This document shows, piece by piece, positions 44,772-55,300 of a stretch of DNA of 64,000 nt; the first letter of the stretch is position 1; each line of letters opens with the position of its first letter. Where the stretch lies: contig NZ_JAJUWR010000022.1 in assembly GCF_021390545.1 (NCBI RefSeq), forward strand, positions 1-64,000, written 5' to 3'. The notes under the pieces are model-generated. The model was not told the DNA's origin. It ran no database searches and saw only the letters and a list, made by a program, of their open reading frames with translations. The translations under genes were made by a program, and so were the position numbers. The stretch is from Algoriphagus sp. AGSA1 (GTDB lineage Bacteria; Bacteroidota; Bacteroidia; Cytophagales; Cyclobacteriaceae).

Positions 44772-44778
44772 AACATGT

Positions 44779-45318
44779 CTATTGGATGGTGAAAGAAAAA
44801 GTGGCGGGCTTGATCTGGCCTTTTACTTCCAATGGCCGGGCAAGCAACTTGACCTGGTAATTCCCAGGGGCGAGCTTGGCAGGTGTTTCTTTCAAAGTAA
44901 CCCTGCTTTTCTCGTTATAACTTAATAAGGAAATAAAGTCAAAACCTTCAGTGCCAATGATCATATCTCCCGGGATATATGGCATAGGGTTACGTGAAGT
45001 CTTCCCCATTAATTTTCCGTTGTGATAGACTTCAGTGATAAATTCAAAAAAGATGATCTCTCTCCCTTCTTTGGATTTGATTCCATCACCCTGAAAGGAA
45101 AACAAGATGGGGTATCTTTCTTTCCTGAAATCGATGAATAGATCTATCAGATTATCTGATTTGGTTTCCAGTTTCAGTTCAGAGCTTTTTCCTACGGTAA
45201 TTGCTCCTTTGACAGTTTGGGCATTGGATTCCACTAGAATAAAAGCGAACCAAGCAAGCGCGAGTATTCGAATAAGTGTTTTCAATTTTTTAGAGTTATT
45301 GGTTGGTAAAACGTTCAT
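44779..45318 (-). CDS. exported hypothetical protein, 179 aa
   Basis: Signal peptide with a basic start and a hydrophobic core (TLIRILALAWFAFILVESNAQ). The mature protein is beta-rich: AITVGKSSELKLETKSDNLIDLFIDFRKERYPILFSFQGDG, LAPGNYQVKLLARPLEVKGQIKPATFSFTI. This has the feel of an immunoglobulin-like or wrapper domain, but I know no family. It stands between the 186- and 200-residue genes. Confidence 0.72.
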   Translation of the reverse strand: MNVLPTNNSKKLKTLIRILALAWFAFILVESNAQTVKGAITVGKSSELKLETKSDNLIDLFIDFRKERYPILFSFQGDGIKSKEGREIIFFEFITEVYHNGKLMGKTSRNPMPYIPGDMIIGTEGFDFISLLSYNEKSRVTLKETPAKLAPGNYQVKLLARPLEVKGQIKPATFSFTIQ

Positions 45319-45388
45319 TATTGATTTCTTAGAAGTGCTAATAGATCCCTATGTCGCACTTGCTACAGTAGTTATGAAGAGATGGCTC

Positions 45389-45949
45389 CTACATCTCAAA
45401 TTTCTGGTACTTGCCTGATTCCACTCTACCTGAAAACGGAACCCAACTATCTGGATTACCTGCAGCATCTCCTTCGCCCAGTTTGCCCTCAAACTCAAAG
45501 ACAAATTCCTCAGCAGTCCAACTAATCACCTGGAGTTTGCCCTCCATGATATCTTGGGGCAGGGAGGTGTCGTATTTGATCTGTCCAGGCTCGCGGTCAT
45601 GGGAAAATTTTCCATAAGAAATAAAGAACACATCTCCAGATTCACTGTAGCCATGGAATAAGCCAGGCTCGTCGAAGGACAATACTTCAGGCTTCCGTTG
45701 TGAAATATCTTTTCCTGCAAAAGTCAATGAGATATGCTGGCCTTCATCATCCATCACGCTAAAAATTAGCTGGTTGGGATATACAGTAAGTGTAGAATTT
45801 GCCATCGCAACAGAATCAAAAACCAATTGTCCACCAACTTCAAAGTAAACCATGTGTTGCTCAGAAGACGACATCACTTGAGATTGACCCACTGCATAGT
45901 ATGGTATCAAAGCCAAACAGAACGAAACCACCCTAAGCATCAGTTGCAT
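45389..45949 (-). CDS. exported hypothetical protein, 186 aa
   Basis: Signal peptide (VVSFCLALIPYYAVGQSQ). The mature protein seems to be two similar beta-sheet halves: YFEVGGQLVFDSVAMANSTLTVYPNQLIFSVMDDEGQHISLTFAG and WTAEEFVFEFEGKLGEGDAAGNPDSWVPFSGRVESG. No catalytic motif is seen. It overlaps the preceding gene by 10 bp, so translation is likely coupled. Confidence 0.74.
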   Translation of the reverse strand: MQLMLRVVSFCLALIPYYAVGQSQVMSSSEQHMVYFEVGGQLVFDSVAMANSTLTVYPNQLIFSVMDDEGQHISLTFAGKDISQRKPEVLSFDEPGLFHGYSESGDVFFISYGKFSHDREPGQIKYDTSLPQDIMEGKLQVISWTAEEFVFEFEGKLGEGDAAGNPDSWVPFSGRVESGKYQKFEM

Positions 45950-46647
45950 ACTCCTGCCACTTTATCTGCCAGCTTCCTAGCCAGTTCTACACTTTTTTCC
46001 TCATCCACAGACCCATAAGGGCCTACTTGGGCGCTGAGCGAGAGCAACACCTCTCCTACAACGACATATACCCCGAAACCTTTCCTGTTGTAAACCGCGT
46101 AATCTGCCTTTGTATCCAATGGGATGTAAGCGTTTTGCTGCATGTCCATGACCGTGTTTTGAAGAGTTTTATTGGAAGAGGCATTGGCATTGGGATCGTT
46201 GGATTTTCCAAGCTCATCATCGATTAGTTTGTTCAATTTTGCTGCTTCTTCAGGCGTTTTGTCCCGGTAAGTGTTTTTGGTATAGTCCACCACCAGATTC
46301 GGAATATCCTTATTCTTATCATTCCGCTTTAGCCGGAGTTTTTCAGCGGTTTCCATTTCATCAAACCCTATGAAATGGATGACACCATTCTCCTTCCAGG
46401 AATATCTATACATATGCCTCCGTTCATAATGATCCGATGTGATCGGATTTCCGTTGGCCAATTCCTTGATGAATTCTTCGGTGAAAAACTTCCCTTCATT
46501 TTCTCCCGTATAGTCCATCAAACAGGAATCATTCACTTTTTTGGAGCTGGAATTATTACCCAAGAGACTTTTCTCCCCTGAAGATGAACTGCACATAGAT
46601 GCCGCGAGGAGCAGAAGCAGATTGAATGCGATCGCAAGTAGTTTCAT
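45940..46647 (-). CDS. exported hypothetical protein, 235 aa, probable lipoprotein
   Basis: Hydrophobic N-terminus with a Cys in LLAASMCSSSSG, a possible though imperfect lipobox. The remainder includes KFFTEEFIKELANGNPITSDHYERRHMYRYSWKENGVIHFIGFDEME and a C-terminal repetition of VGEVLLSLSAQVGPYGSVDEEKSVELARKLADKVAGVCN. No family recognised. It starts 11 bp after the DUF4412 gene and overlaps the next gene by 10 bp. Confidence 0.72.
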   Translation of the reverse strand: MKLLAIAFNLLLLLAASMCSSSSGEKSLLGNNSSSKKVNDSCLMDYTGENEGKFFTEEFIKELANGNPITSDHYERRHMYRYSWKENGVIHFIGFDEMETAEKLRLKRNDKNKDIPNLVVDYTKNTYRDKTPEEAAKLNKLIDDELGKSNDPNANASSNKTLQNTVMDMQQNAYIPLDTKADYAVYNRKGFGVYVVVGEVLLSLSAQVGPYGSVDEEKSVELARKLADKVAGVCN

Positions 46648-46658
46648 GATTCAGCGGT

Positions 46659-47441
46659 TTAAAAGGCCATCCCATTCTTGTATTGACTCATATCTATCAC
46701 TTGCTCGATCTCGCCAAGCTGCACTACTTTCATATGGGAAGTGACTTTTCCTTTCTTGTCAAAAGCCGTCATTTCCATCATAAATCCCTGCATTTTCTCC
46801 GGTAAGGGCACAGACTTTTTAGAATAAGAACCGAGGGATTTGGCAAAGGCGGCCTGATCAAACTTCACTTCAGGAGCCATCCAAAATTCCCCCTTCAAGT
46901 CTTCATCCTCCATGATGTATTTGGTGGCGGTATAGCCCAAAATAGTTTTGGTATCATTGGTCTTTTTCATTTCAGGCATGTTGGCATCATCCTCATCATC
47001 AGCAGTATTTCCGAACATTCCCATCATGGAGGTAGACATGGCCGTGTATGTTTTGTCTTTGGGATTGAGGGTCACCATTACATCACTGTCCAGGTCATAT
47101 ATGATCAACATATCGGACATTTCCATACCAAAGTAGCTTTCTGCCACATTGTACTTCCATACTTGGGTCATAGGCTTGCCCTTTTCCATATTCATCTCCA
47201 TGGTGACCTGGAAATCAAAACTGTACTCGGAAGGGGCTTTAAAATCCTTAGACTGCCCCATCATACCGGCTAAGTCTATTCCCCCCATCCCTTTTCCTTC
47301 ATTAGATTGGCCATCTCCTGAAATGGCTTTTGTTGCCATCTGGTCTTTGAGTTTCTTCAAGACTTGGGATTGTCCTTCGAATACCATAAAAAACAGGCAG
47401 AAACACAGTAGGTAAATCTTGGAGTTAAAATATCTTTTCAT
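46659..47441 (-). CDS. DUF4412 exported protein
   Basis: 260 residues with a signal peptide (LLCFCLFFMVFEGQSQ). The mature part shows the DUF4412 pattern: a Met-rich beta-sheet segment (SFDFQVTMEMNMEKGKPMTQVWKYN, MSDMLIIYDLDSDVMVTLNPKDKTYTA), NDTKTILGYTATKYIMEDEDLKGEFWMAPEV and a final VVQLGEIEQVIDMSQYK. The fold is thought to be LolA/LppX-like, binding hydrophobic ligands; that is family-level inference. It is the first gene of the seven-gene run. Confidence 0.82.
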   Translation of the reverse strand: MKRYFNSKIYLLCFCLFFMVFEGQSQVLKKLKDQMATKAISGDGQSNEGKGMGGIDLAGMMGQSKDFKAPSEYSFDFQVTMEMNMEKGKPMTQVWKYNVAESYFGMEMSDMLIIYDLDSDVMVTLNPKDKTYTAMSTSMMGMFGNTADDEDDANMPEMKKTNDTKTILGYTATKYIMEDEDLKGEFWMAPEVKFDQAAFAKSLGSYSKKSVPLPEKMQGFMMEMTAFDKKGKVTSHMKVVQLGEIEQVIDMSQYKNGMAF

Positions 47442-47869
47442 AGCGTATGATTTTTGATTGCTATGACTTAGTCTTCCTCCTTGAAAAATGGTAAACAGAA
47501 TGCCTTAAAAAACTTTTGTGATTATCCGCAATGATGTCAGTAACCATATTCTCTTTGCTTTACTGGACGGAAGACCGAAGACGGGTGACCGAAGTGGCCT
47601 TGACGCTGGTGTTTTCCGAATCCTATGATGCTTTTATTGTTTTACTGGCAGAAAAGCGGATATACATAAAAACTTCTTACCTTATTCATTTGATTGGGCT
47701 GAAAAACAGGTTTTTCACATTTATTCAGGCATGTGAATTTCCGCATCTACCCGACAAAACTTTCGCCATCAACGTTTTTACACTAATCAACTGATTTTGA
47801 ACTAAGTGTATATATAAATAAAAATTATGTATATGTTTACCTAATTCCAATTTTTAAGACTAAAGGTAA
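47442..47869. other. 428-bp divergent promoter region
   Basis: This region separates the minus-strand exported-protein run from the plus-strand sigma factor gene, so it must hold promoters for both. An open frame at 47531-47794 has no family pattern and I do not accept it as a gene. The 60 bp before 47870 are very A+T-rich. Confidence 0.6.
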
Positions 47870-48424
47870 ATGAGTGAAATTCTTATAGAGAAGCTGAAAT
47901 CCGGGGATAAAGCAGCACTTGGAGAAGTTTATAAATTATATCGGGAGCAATTCCTGCAATTTGCCAAACGATACCACAAGGATGAAGAGCTACTTGAGGA
48001 TATCTATCAAGATGTAAGCATAGCCTTATTTGACAGGGCTGTAAGCGGGAAATTAGAACTGGAAAAAAGCAGTATCAAAACCTACCTTTTTTCGATGGGG
48101 AAGTTTATGCTCTTTACCAAACTGAAAAAGGAACGTCCAAGCGTAGAATTCTCCCAAGATCAGGAATGGAATCAGGGAATGTATGAAGAAGCCAAACTCT
48201 TTATAGAAGAACCTGATTCAAGGGTGGCTTTCCTAGGAAAATCACTCGCCAAGCTGGGGGAGAAATGCAAAAAAATCCTTGAGCTGTATTACTATGAAAA
48301 CAAAAGCATGAAGGAAATCCAGCTATTGTTGGATTACAATCATCCGGATGTGGTCAAAAGCCATAAATCCCGCTGCATGAAGACACTCAAGGAGTCGTTT
48401 AAACACAAAAAATTTGAATATTGA
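47870..48424 (+). CDS. ECF RNA polymerase sigma factor
   Basis: Sigma-70 family ECF protein, 184 residues. Region 2: LGEVYKLYREQFLQFAKRYHKDEELLEDIYQDVSIALFDRAV and KTYLFSMGKFMLFTKLKKER. Region 4: LGEKCKKILELYYYENKSMKEIQLLLDYNHPDVVKSHKSRCMKTLKE. It has the build of the sigma factors found in Bacteroidota next to TPR/CHAT genes. Its stop TGA shares a base with the ATG of the next gene (TGATG at 48422-48426), so they are translationally coupled. It probably controls the downstream genes. Confidence 0.88.
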   Translation: MSEILIEKLKSGDKAALGEVYKLYREQFLQFAKRYHKDEELLEDIYQDVSIALFDRAVSGKLELEKSSIKTYLFSMGKFMLFTKLKKERPSVEFSQDQEWNQGMYEEAKLFIEEPDSRVAFLGKSLAKLGEKCKKILELYYYENKSMKEIQLLLDYNHPDVVKSHKSRCMKTLKESFKHKKFEY

Positions 48425-49173
48425 TGGAAGGTAATGAACTGCTTGACCGTTTCTTTAAGGGAAAGCTGACTGAAGAGGAAAAGAAGAGGCTGGAATCTTT
48501 GCTGCGTTCAGATGAGGAATTCCGGGAGGAATTTGAGCTTCAGCAGGCTACCCGTGAAGCTGTGATTCGGCATAAGCATAAAGAACTCAAGTCGTTTTTA
48601 GGTGAGGTCGAGATGGAGCTAAAGGATGATCAAAAAGTGTATAAAATCCAACCTAAAACCTTTATCTGGAAGGTTGCAGCAGGAGTAGCATTGCTTATAG
48701 CTGCCACTGTCCTTATTCTGAATCTTACTGATACCCAGGACTCAGATACTGCTTATGATTCCTTTCTTTCCTATTACTCCCCTTATCCCAATGTAGTCTC
48801 CCCGATCACACGTGGAGAAGAATTCAATCCAGAGGATATGGAAAAAGCCGCATTCATAGCATATGAAAGCGGAAAATATAATGTTTCTGACAGTCTTTTT
48901 ACTAAAATCTTACCCTACCAAACAGACTATATCCAATTCTATAAAGGCATCTCAAAGTTTGAACTGGGGCAATACGACAGTGCAATCCATTATTTTGACA
49001 ATTACCTCTATAGCGATGGCACACAGCTTAGGGATCAGGCCAAGTGGTACATGGCTTTAAGCTATCTGGTAAAAGGCGACACTATTAAAGGAAAAGAGGA
49101 AATGATCCGTCTGAGAAAAAGCAGCGGTTATAAAATGGATGAGGTGGAGCGGATTCTGTTGAGTTTGGATTGA
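48424..49173 (+). CDS. membrane TPR protein, probable anti-sigma partner
   Basis: 249 residues from the ATG at 48424. A cytoplasmic N-terminus (DRFFKGKLTEEEKKRLESLLRSDEEFREEFELQQATREAVI) resembles the helical anti-sigma region of FecR-type regulators. One membrane helix (about residues 77-96, IWKVAAGVALLIAATVLILNL) follows, and the outer part holds tetratricopeptide-like repeats (AAFIAYESGKYNVSDSLFTKILP, YKGISKFELGQYDSAIHYFDNYL, AKWYMALSYLVKGDTIKGKEEM). Translational coupling to the sigma gene supports an anti-sigma role, with the TPR part as sensor. The zinc-binding anti-sigma motif is absent. Confidence 0.82.
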   Translation: MEGNELLDRFFKGKLTEEEKKRLESLLRSDEEFREEFELQQATREAVIRHKHKELKSFLGEVEMELKDDQKVYKIQPKTFIWKVAAGVALLIAATVLILNLTDTQDSDTAYDSFLSYYSPYPNVVSPITRGEEFNPEDMEKAAFIAYESGKYNVSDSLFTKILPYQTDYIQFYKGISKFELGQYDSAIHYFDNYLYSDGTQLRDQAKWYMALSYLVKGDTIKGKEEMIRLRKSSGYKMDEVERILLSLD

Positions 49174-49351
49174 ACAAGTTAGGCAGTGATTAATTTAAAG
49201 ATACTATGGGATTTTTGAGTTGCTGTATTCTTTTCGAATTATTCACAGTGGTATATCAGGATGTTTATGCCCGCGAAAGGCATCTTTCCTAGATCTATGG
49301 GAGAAACTATTAGTTAATATTGAAGACCATCTATGCTTATTATAAAAAAAT

Positions 49352-52270
49352 ATGTTCAGATCAATAATTCTTACACTCTTTGTCGAACTTTTTATTAGTA
49401 CTCCTGGATTTTCACTTTCCTCTGATACAACACACGTTTTATCCCTTTCCAAAAAAGGGGAAGCGCTCATGTATAATAATGAGCTGGACTCAGCCATCCT
49501 AATCCTGGATAGCGCTAATTCAATAATTGCTAGTGAAAACATAGCAATTATTGAATTAGTCCATGGAGTCAAAAACAGGCTGGCTATTGCCTTGGCTTAC
49601 AAGCAATACAACCGACAGTCGATTAAGATTTTTCAGGAACTTAAAAACTTTTACCAGTCAAAAAACGACGGAGGGGAATATGACATCCAAATCGCACAAC
49701 TTTTTAACAATATTGCGATCAATTATAATTTACTTTTTGATTACGAACAGTCCATCAGATATTTTGACAGTAGTTTAGTCACATTTCAAAGAAAAAACGT
49801 CCAGTTTGACAATCAAATCCGCAATCTGTACTTAAATAAGGCACTCAACCACCTTGATTTAGCCAACTACCAATCAGCAATCGAAAATTTAGAGCTATCG
49901 AAGTTGATCCGGATAAACAATCCAGAGAATGATCCAACCGGCTATGAAAAAATGAAAGAAAATCTGGCATATAGCGAAGTCCTGATAGAACTCAACCAGA
50001 ATCCTGATGAAATTATCGAGGCAAGAAACTATCTGAAGGAAAACATCGCTATGCTGAAAAAGATAAACCCAAAAGATCAATACATCGGCTATGCCAAATC
50101 TTTGTTGCACAAGACCTATCTCCTAAAAAATGATTATGACAGCGCAATTTTTTATGGAAAAGAAACAATCCAATTTTTCAAAAATCAATATGGACAGGAT
50201 TACACGGGACTGATTACAAAAATCACAGATCTCGGGAGAGTTTATTCTGTAATGGGAGAAGACATAAAAGCTATTCAAATGCTCGATAGTGCCATAGCTA
50301 TTCCTACACCAAATGAGATTGATAAAAACGCCTACAAAGCAGATGCTCATCTTTGGAAAGCTAAAATACATTTGAAAAACAATACACTGGATTTGCTCCA
50401 AAAAGAGCTTATAAATGCAACCAAGTTAGTATTCCCAACATTCTCAAAAAGTGAGGATATTTTTGCAAACCCCAAAGTTGATTCACTTTTTCAAAGTCCT
50501 ATATTCAGTAATTTTTTCATCAAGAAAGGGAGTCTACTGAAAGGGATTTACATACAAACCGGAGATGTGGAATACCTGAGAGCTTCACTTGATGCGTATA
50601 TTCTTGGGATAAATATCGGAATGCGTACTAGAAAAGGACTTTCAGGTTTACGTGCAAAATCACTTTTTGCTTCCAAGCTGACAGACAATTTTGATGAAGC
50701 GCTAGATGTTTCTTACGAGCTTTATCAAAAAACAAAGAGCCCAGATGATTTCTGGAGAGTAATATGGCTAAGTGATTTATCAAAAGCTGCTTCGTTAAAA
50801 GATAAGGTCAATGGAAAAGAAAATATTTCTTTGGGAGTCCCCTCTTATATTCTATCCCGGGAAATCGATTTGAAAAGTAATTTGCTATACTATGAACAGG
50901 CAGTTTATAAAGAAAGCTTTACAAAAAGCATTCGTTCGACTTCAATGGAAAATGATAATATCAAAGGTTTGATAAATGCAAAAGCTGAAATGGAGTCATT
51001 CATGGATGAACTCAAAGAAGATTACCCAAAATACTATACCCTTGAATATGGATCAATTGAAAGCTTTGAATACAATTCCCTTCGATCCAGTTTTAGCAGC
51101 AACGCATTTCCAAAGGAAAAATTAATCATTGATTTCTACCATAACAAAGACTATTACCTAGTCAGCTATATAAGCAAAAAAAATCAAGGGGTTTATAAGG
51201 TTCAAAAAACTCCAGAACTTGAAAATGCTATAACAGAATTTCATGCAATCGTAAGCAATAAAGAAAAAGGAGATTTCCAAAAACCCTCCATTACACTCTA
51301 TAATGAATTGTTAGCGCCTGCTTTGGCTAAAACTAAATCCAACGACCTTATTATTATTCCGGACGGAAAATTAGCCTATCTGCCATTTGACTTGCTAGTC
51401 GATAAAGAACTTGACAATGGTACCTTCAAAACATACGAATACCTGATAAAAAAATATACAATCAGCTATCAATATGCTTATTCTTTGATTAATAAAAAGC
51501 AAACAGCCCATCCCAATTCAAATTCAAAAGTGCTTGCTATCCTTCCTGATTTCAATAGTCTGCAGGGCAAAATGATAGCTGAGGTGGATACCGCCACAAG
51601 AGATGGGCTAAAATTCCTGACAAATCTACCATTTGCGGAGGATGAGCTGAATAACTTATCGCTTTTGTACAAGGGAGACTTTCTGAAAGGAAGTGAAGCA
51701 ACAGAAAGCCAATTTAAAGCCAAGGCACCATTTGCAGATATCATACATCTTGCTACGCATTCCTTGATCAATGAAAACAACCCACTTACGTCCCAACTTC
51801 TATTCAATGGCGATGAAACCAACGATGGTTTACTTCATACTTATGAACTTTTCAGCCTCGCTTTGAATGCTGATCTAGTTACTCTTTCTGCATGCAATTC
51901 GGGATATGGTGAACTCCAACAAGGAGAAGGCGTCATCAGTCTTGCCAGGGGATTTATGTATGCGAATGTTTCCAATTTACTGATGAGCTTATGGGCCGTT
52001 TCTGACCAATCCACCAGCAAATTGATGGGAATATTCTATAAGAGAATTTATGAGGGTGAAGATTACAGTCAAGCATTGAGAAATGCCAAACTGGAATATT
52101 TGATGAAGGCAGATGAAAATACAGCCCATCCTAACTATTGGGCGGGCTTTGTTTATCTTGGAGATTATACAGAAAAAAGAAATCATAACTTAATCTGGAT
52201 AATTGCATTGACTTTAATAGCTGCATTGATTGCTTATTTATTTTTCAAGAAAAGCAACTATTCCTTGTAA
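49352..52270 (+). CDS. TPR-CHAT protease-like protein, membrane anchored (A)
   Basis: 972 residues. Signal peptide (IILTLFVELFISTPGFSLSS), then about 450 residues of tetratricopeptide repeats (ALAYKQYNRQSIKIFQELKNFY, IAINYNLLFDYEQSIRYFDSSLVTF, ALNHLDLANYQSAIENLELSKL). The C-terminal CHAT domain, a caspase-like protease fold, starts near residue 650 (LIIIPDGKLAYLPFDLLV). The catalytic His803 in HLATHS and Cys848 in LSACNSG are intact. After it comes a membrane helix (LIWIIALTLIAALIAYLFF) and a short tail. It is exported and anchored at the C-terminus, with protease and TPR sensor on the outer side. Substrate unknown. Confidence 0.9.
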   Translation: MFRSIILTLFVELFISTPGFSLSSDTTHVLSLSKKGEALMYNNELDSAILILDSANSIIASENIAIIELVHGVKNRLAIALAYKQYNRQSIKIFQELKNFYQSKNDGGEYDIQIAQLFNNIAINYNLLFDYEQSIRYFDSSLVTFQRKNVQFDNQIRNLYLNKALNHLDLANYQSAIENLELSKLIRINNPENDPTGYEKMKENLAYSEVLIELNQNPDEIIEARNYLKENIAMLKKINPKDQYIGYAKSLLHKTYLLKNDYDSAIFYGKETIQFFKNQYGQDYTGLITKITDLGRVYSVMGEDIKAIQMLDSAIAIPTPNEIDKNAYKADAHLWKAKIHLKNNTLDLLQKELINATKLVFPTFSKSEDIFANPKVDSLFQSPIFSNFFIKKGSLLKGIYIQTGDVEYLRASLDAYILGINIGMRTRKGLSGLRAKSLFASKLTDNFDEALDVSYELYQKTKSPDDFWRVIWLSDLSKAASLKDKVNGKENISLGVPSYILSREIDLKSNLLYYEQAVYKESFTKSIRSTSMENDNIKGLINAKAEMESFMDELKEDYPKYYTLEYGSIESFEYNSLRSSFSSNAFPKEKLIIDFYHNKDYYLVSYISKKNQGVYKVQKTPELENAITEFHAIVSNKEKGDFQKPSITLYNELLAPALAKTKSNDLIIIPDGKLAYLPFDLLVDKELDNGTFKTYEYLIKKYTISYQYAYSLINKKQTAHPNSNSKVLAILPDFNSLQGKMIAEVDTATRDGLKFLTNLPFAEDELNNLSLLYKGDFLKGSEATESQFKAKAPFADIIHLATHSLINENNPLTSQLLFNGDETNDGLLHTYELFSLALNADLVTLSACNSGYGELQQGEGVISLARGFMYANVSNLLMSLWAVSDQSTSKLMGIFYKRIYEGEDYSQALRNAKLEYLMKADENTAHPNYWAGFVYLGDYTEKRNHNLIWIIALTLIAALIAYLFFKKSNYSL

Positions 52271-52367
52271 CCTTTCATTAGGCCCAAAATAAGTATGACG
52301 TTACTTAGCAGTATATTTTATCAGTCACACAGTATACCTTTCATTTAATTTTAGACTTTCCGATATT

Positions 52368-55300
52368 ATGGTAATTAAGCTGGCTTTTTTAATCTTGATA
52401 GCATCTAATACAGCTCTTACTTACAGTTGGAAAACGTTTATCTACATGGGGAATAATACAGAAGAGCGCGGATGGAGCGGTTGGTATGTTGAGGGTATAG
52501 TTTTTATTCTTTCACCTATAGGGCATTTTACACTCTTTAGAAAGAGCAGCTTTACAATTATTTTGTTACTACTTATAGCTGCCTGTGGAACTCAAAAAGA
52601 AACTGAAACTGTCCCTCAAAAAGAGTCTGAATCTGTCACTGAAAACATCTTGGATTTATATGGCGATTCGGCATGGGGCGTCTTTACAAAAAAAGCTGAC
52701 TCCCTTCAGAACTTGGGGTTGCATACCGAATCTGTTTCCTATAGAGATAGCGCATTAGACTCCTATACAGACGGGGTGACTGAAATCCGGAATTATCTGC
52801 ATGTAAAAAGAAATCACTCATTGGCTCTTTCATACAATTACGCAGCAGAAGGGATTCCTCTTTTGGCATCCGCTTACCAGCTGATGGACAGCACTAATCT
52901 TCCTTTGGAAGAGAAAATCTCCCTTCTCAACACCTACTATCATTTTCTCGGGTACAACGGAAAATGGCCCGAAGCACTTCCGGTAGCCGAAAAAATCCAC
53001 ACTACCCTTATTGCCACAGCTGATCCTGACCCGGAAAGTTTATCGAGTGTTCTTTTTGATATTGCCTATATCCAAAACAAAATCGGCAATTACCCGGAAG
53101 CTGTAGCCTATTATGAGCAGGCTATTGACAAGCAAATTTCTTTCTATGGAGAAAGCCACCAAGAGGTAGGACTAACTTATAACAACCTGGCATTTAACTA
53201 TGGCTTACTGGGCCTGGCAAATAAGCAATACCAAACTTATCAAAAAGCGGTAAAGGCCTGGGAAGAAGCTGAGGAATTGGACCAAAGCTATCTGATGACG
53301 GTTTACGGGAATTTGATCAATTGGAATTTACGGTATGGTGACCTCAATGAAGCGGAAGGACTATTGGCTAAAATCAGAGAACTAGTTGTCAATAAAGATG
53401 AAAATTGGGGGAAGAAAAATCAGTTGATTTCCCAGAAAATAGATGATCCGAACCTCCACTTGATGTTGAACTATTGGAACAAACACTTACATGTACTGAC
53501 ACAAAAAGGGCAATTGGATGAGGCCATCAGCTACAGAGACTCAATCGCATCTTTGGTCTCATCAATAGACCAATCCCGAATTCAAGAGTTCCTAAAATAT
53601 CTGGTTAGTTCTGAGGAAGAATTGGCAGAACTCCATTTTTTGAAAGGTGACCTTGATGGTGCAATTTCCCACTATGAAAAAGCATTGAAAATTAAAGACA
53701 GCCACGGACACTCCTCTTTATTGGCTGACACGTATGCAAAACTGTCCTTGATTTATCTGGATAAAAACAATCCTGCGAGTGCCGAAAAATACATCGACTC
53801 TGCCATGGCCGTCTCCCAGCACAAGGGAGAGGTGATTGACTACATTATTATTGCAGCTAAAATCTCCAACGCAAAACAGGATCTAAAGCGTGCGAAACAC
53901 TACGGAAGTAAGACATTGGCAATGTTGACAGGACCGGACAGTCTGTCTAACTCACCGCAGTCTATTCAGTTAGTCAATTTTGGTGGACGGGTACATTCAA
54001 ATTACATCTCCGGACTCACCATCGTTGGGCAAACTTATCTTTCGCTTTTTGACAGTATGGCTTCATCTCAGGATTTGGAAACTGCGAAGCATCTTTTTCA
54101 ATTGGCCATGGAAATGCTGGACAGCTATTACCTGGGGGGTGCATATACTGATGCCTTAGCATCCCTGCAGTCAAAGATCCAACATGGATTGCTGGAATGC
54201 CATCTTAGATCAGAACATCCGGAAGACGAGGTCGCTCTAAGCCATTTATTGGGTGTCTTGGAAAACAATAGGAGCAGTCAGGATTGGAAGAAGTTCATGA
54301 AAAATGCACGCCAAACAGCCATTCTTGTTCCTGATTCAATTCAACAAAAGGAAGATGAGCACCGCAAACTGATTGTCCACTACAAAGAGCAGTTGCTAAG
54401 CCTGCAAAAAGATTCCGCTCAGATCGGGCAGCTGGACTTCTTGAGATCCAAGCTTCATCATCATGAGCAAGAGCTCGGGATGATGGAGAGCACATTGGAA
54501 GAACTCACTCCCCAATACCTGAGACTGAGTCAAAGCAAAGTAAAACTATCCCATGTTCAAGAAGCAATAGACAAACAAACGACCCTTCTGAGATACCTAG
54601 TGACAGATTCTACTGCTTATCTGTTTGAAATTTCGAAGGACAAAATTCTCCTACATAGCCTCGGCTCTACCTCCAAGCTAAGATCTTTAGTATCCATGGC
54701 AATGGATCAACTGAAGAGTAGGGATATAGCTTTTTATGAATCTTCCAAGGAGCTGTTTGCATATCTCCTTCCTGATGGAATAGATTCTGATTTCCAGAGG
54801 CAACTATTGATCATTCCCGATGATATAGTAAACTATGTGCCTTTTGAAGCACTGACACCAACCGGTAAGTCCGACGGATTTCTGGTAACACAGCATGACA
54901 TCAGCTACTCCGGTTCGCTACCGCTTTGGTTGCTACAGGAAGGAATGGAGAAAAACAGTTCGGCTTCCTTTGCTGCATTTGCTCCGCAATATTCCACTAC
55001 CCAAGAAAAAGAATTGCTACGTGGCAATTCAGCCATTGATTTACCGGGTGCCGCCTCAGAAGCTATCCGGATCTCCGAATTACTGGAAGGTGAAATCCAT
55101 CAGGGAGATAAGCTGGATAAGGGCTTCTTCCTAGCAAAAGCCAAGGATTATTCTATTCTGCATCTTGCCATGCATGCAGAAGTCAACGATCTGGAAGGAG
55201 AGCAATCCAGTTTTGTATTTGCCGATGACAGTAGGCTTCATGCTTATGAACTTTATAATATGCGGCTTCAGGCGGACCTCGCTACCTTGAGTGCCTGCAA

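Noticed and set aside
47531..47794. 87-codon frame in the divergent promoter region
   Set aside because: No start context, no family pattern, and it covers the only space for two promoters.
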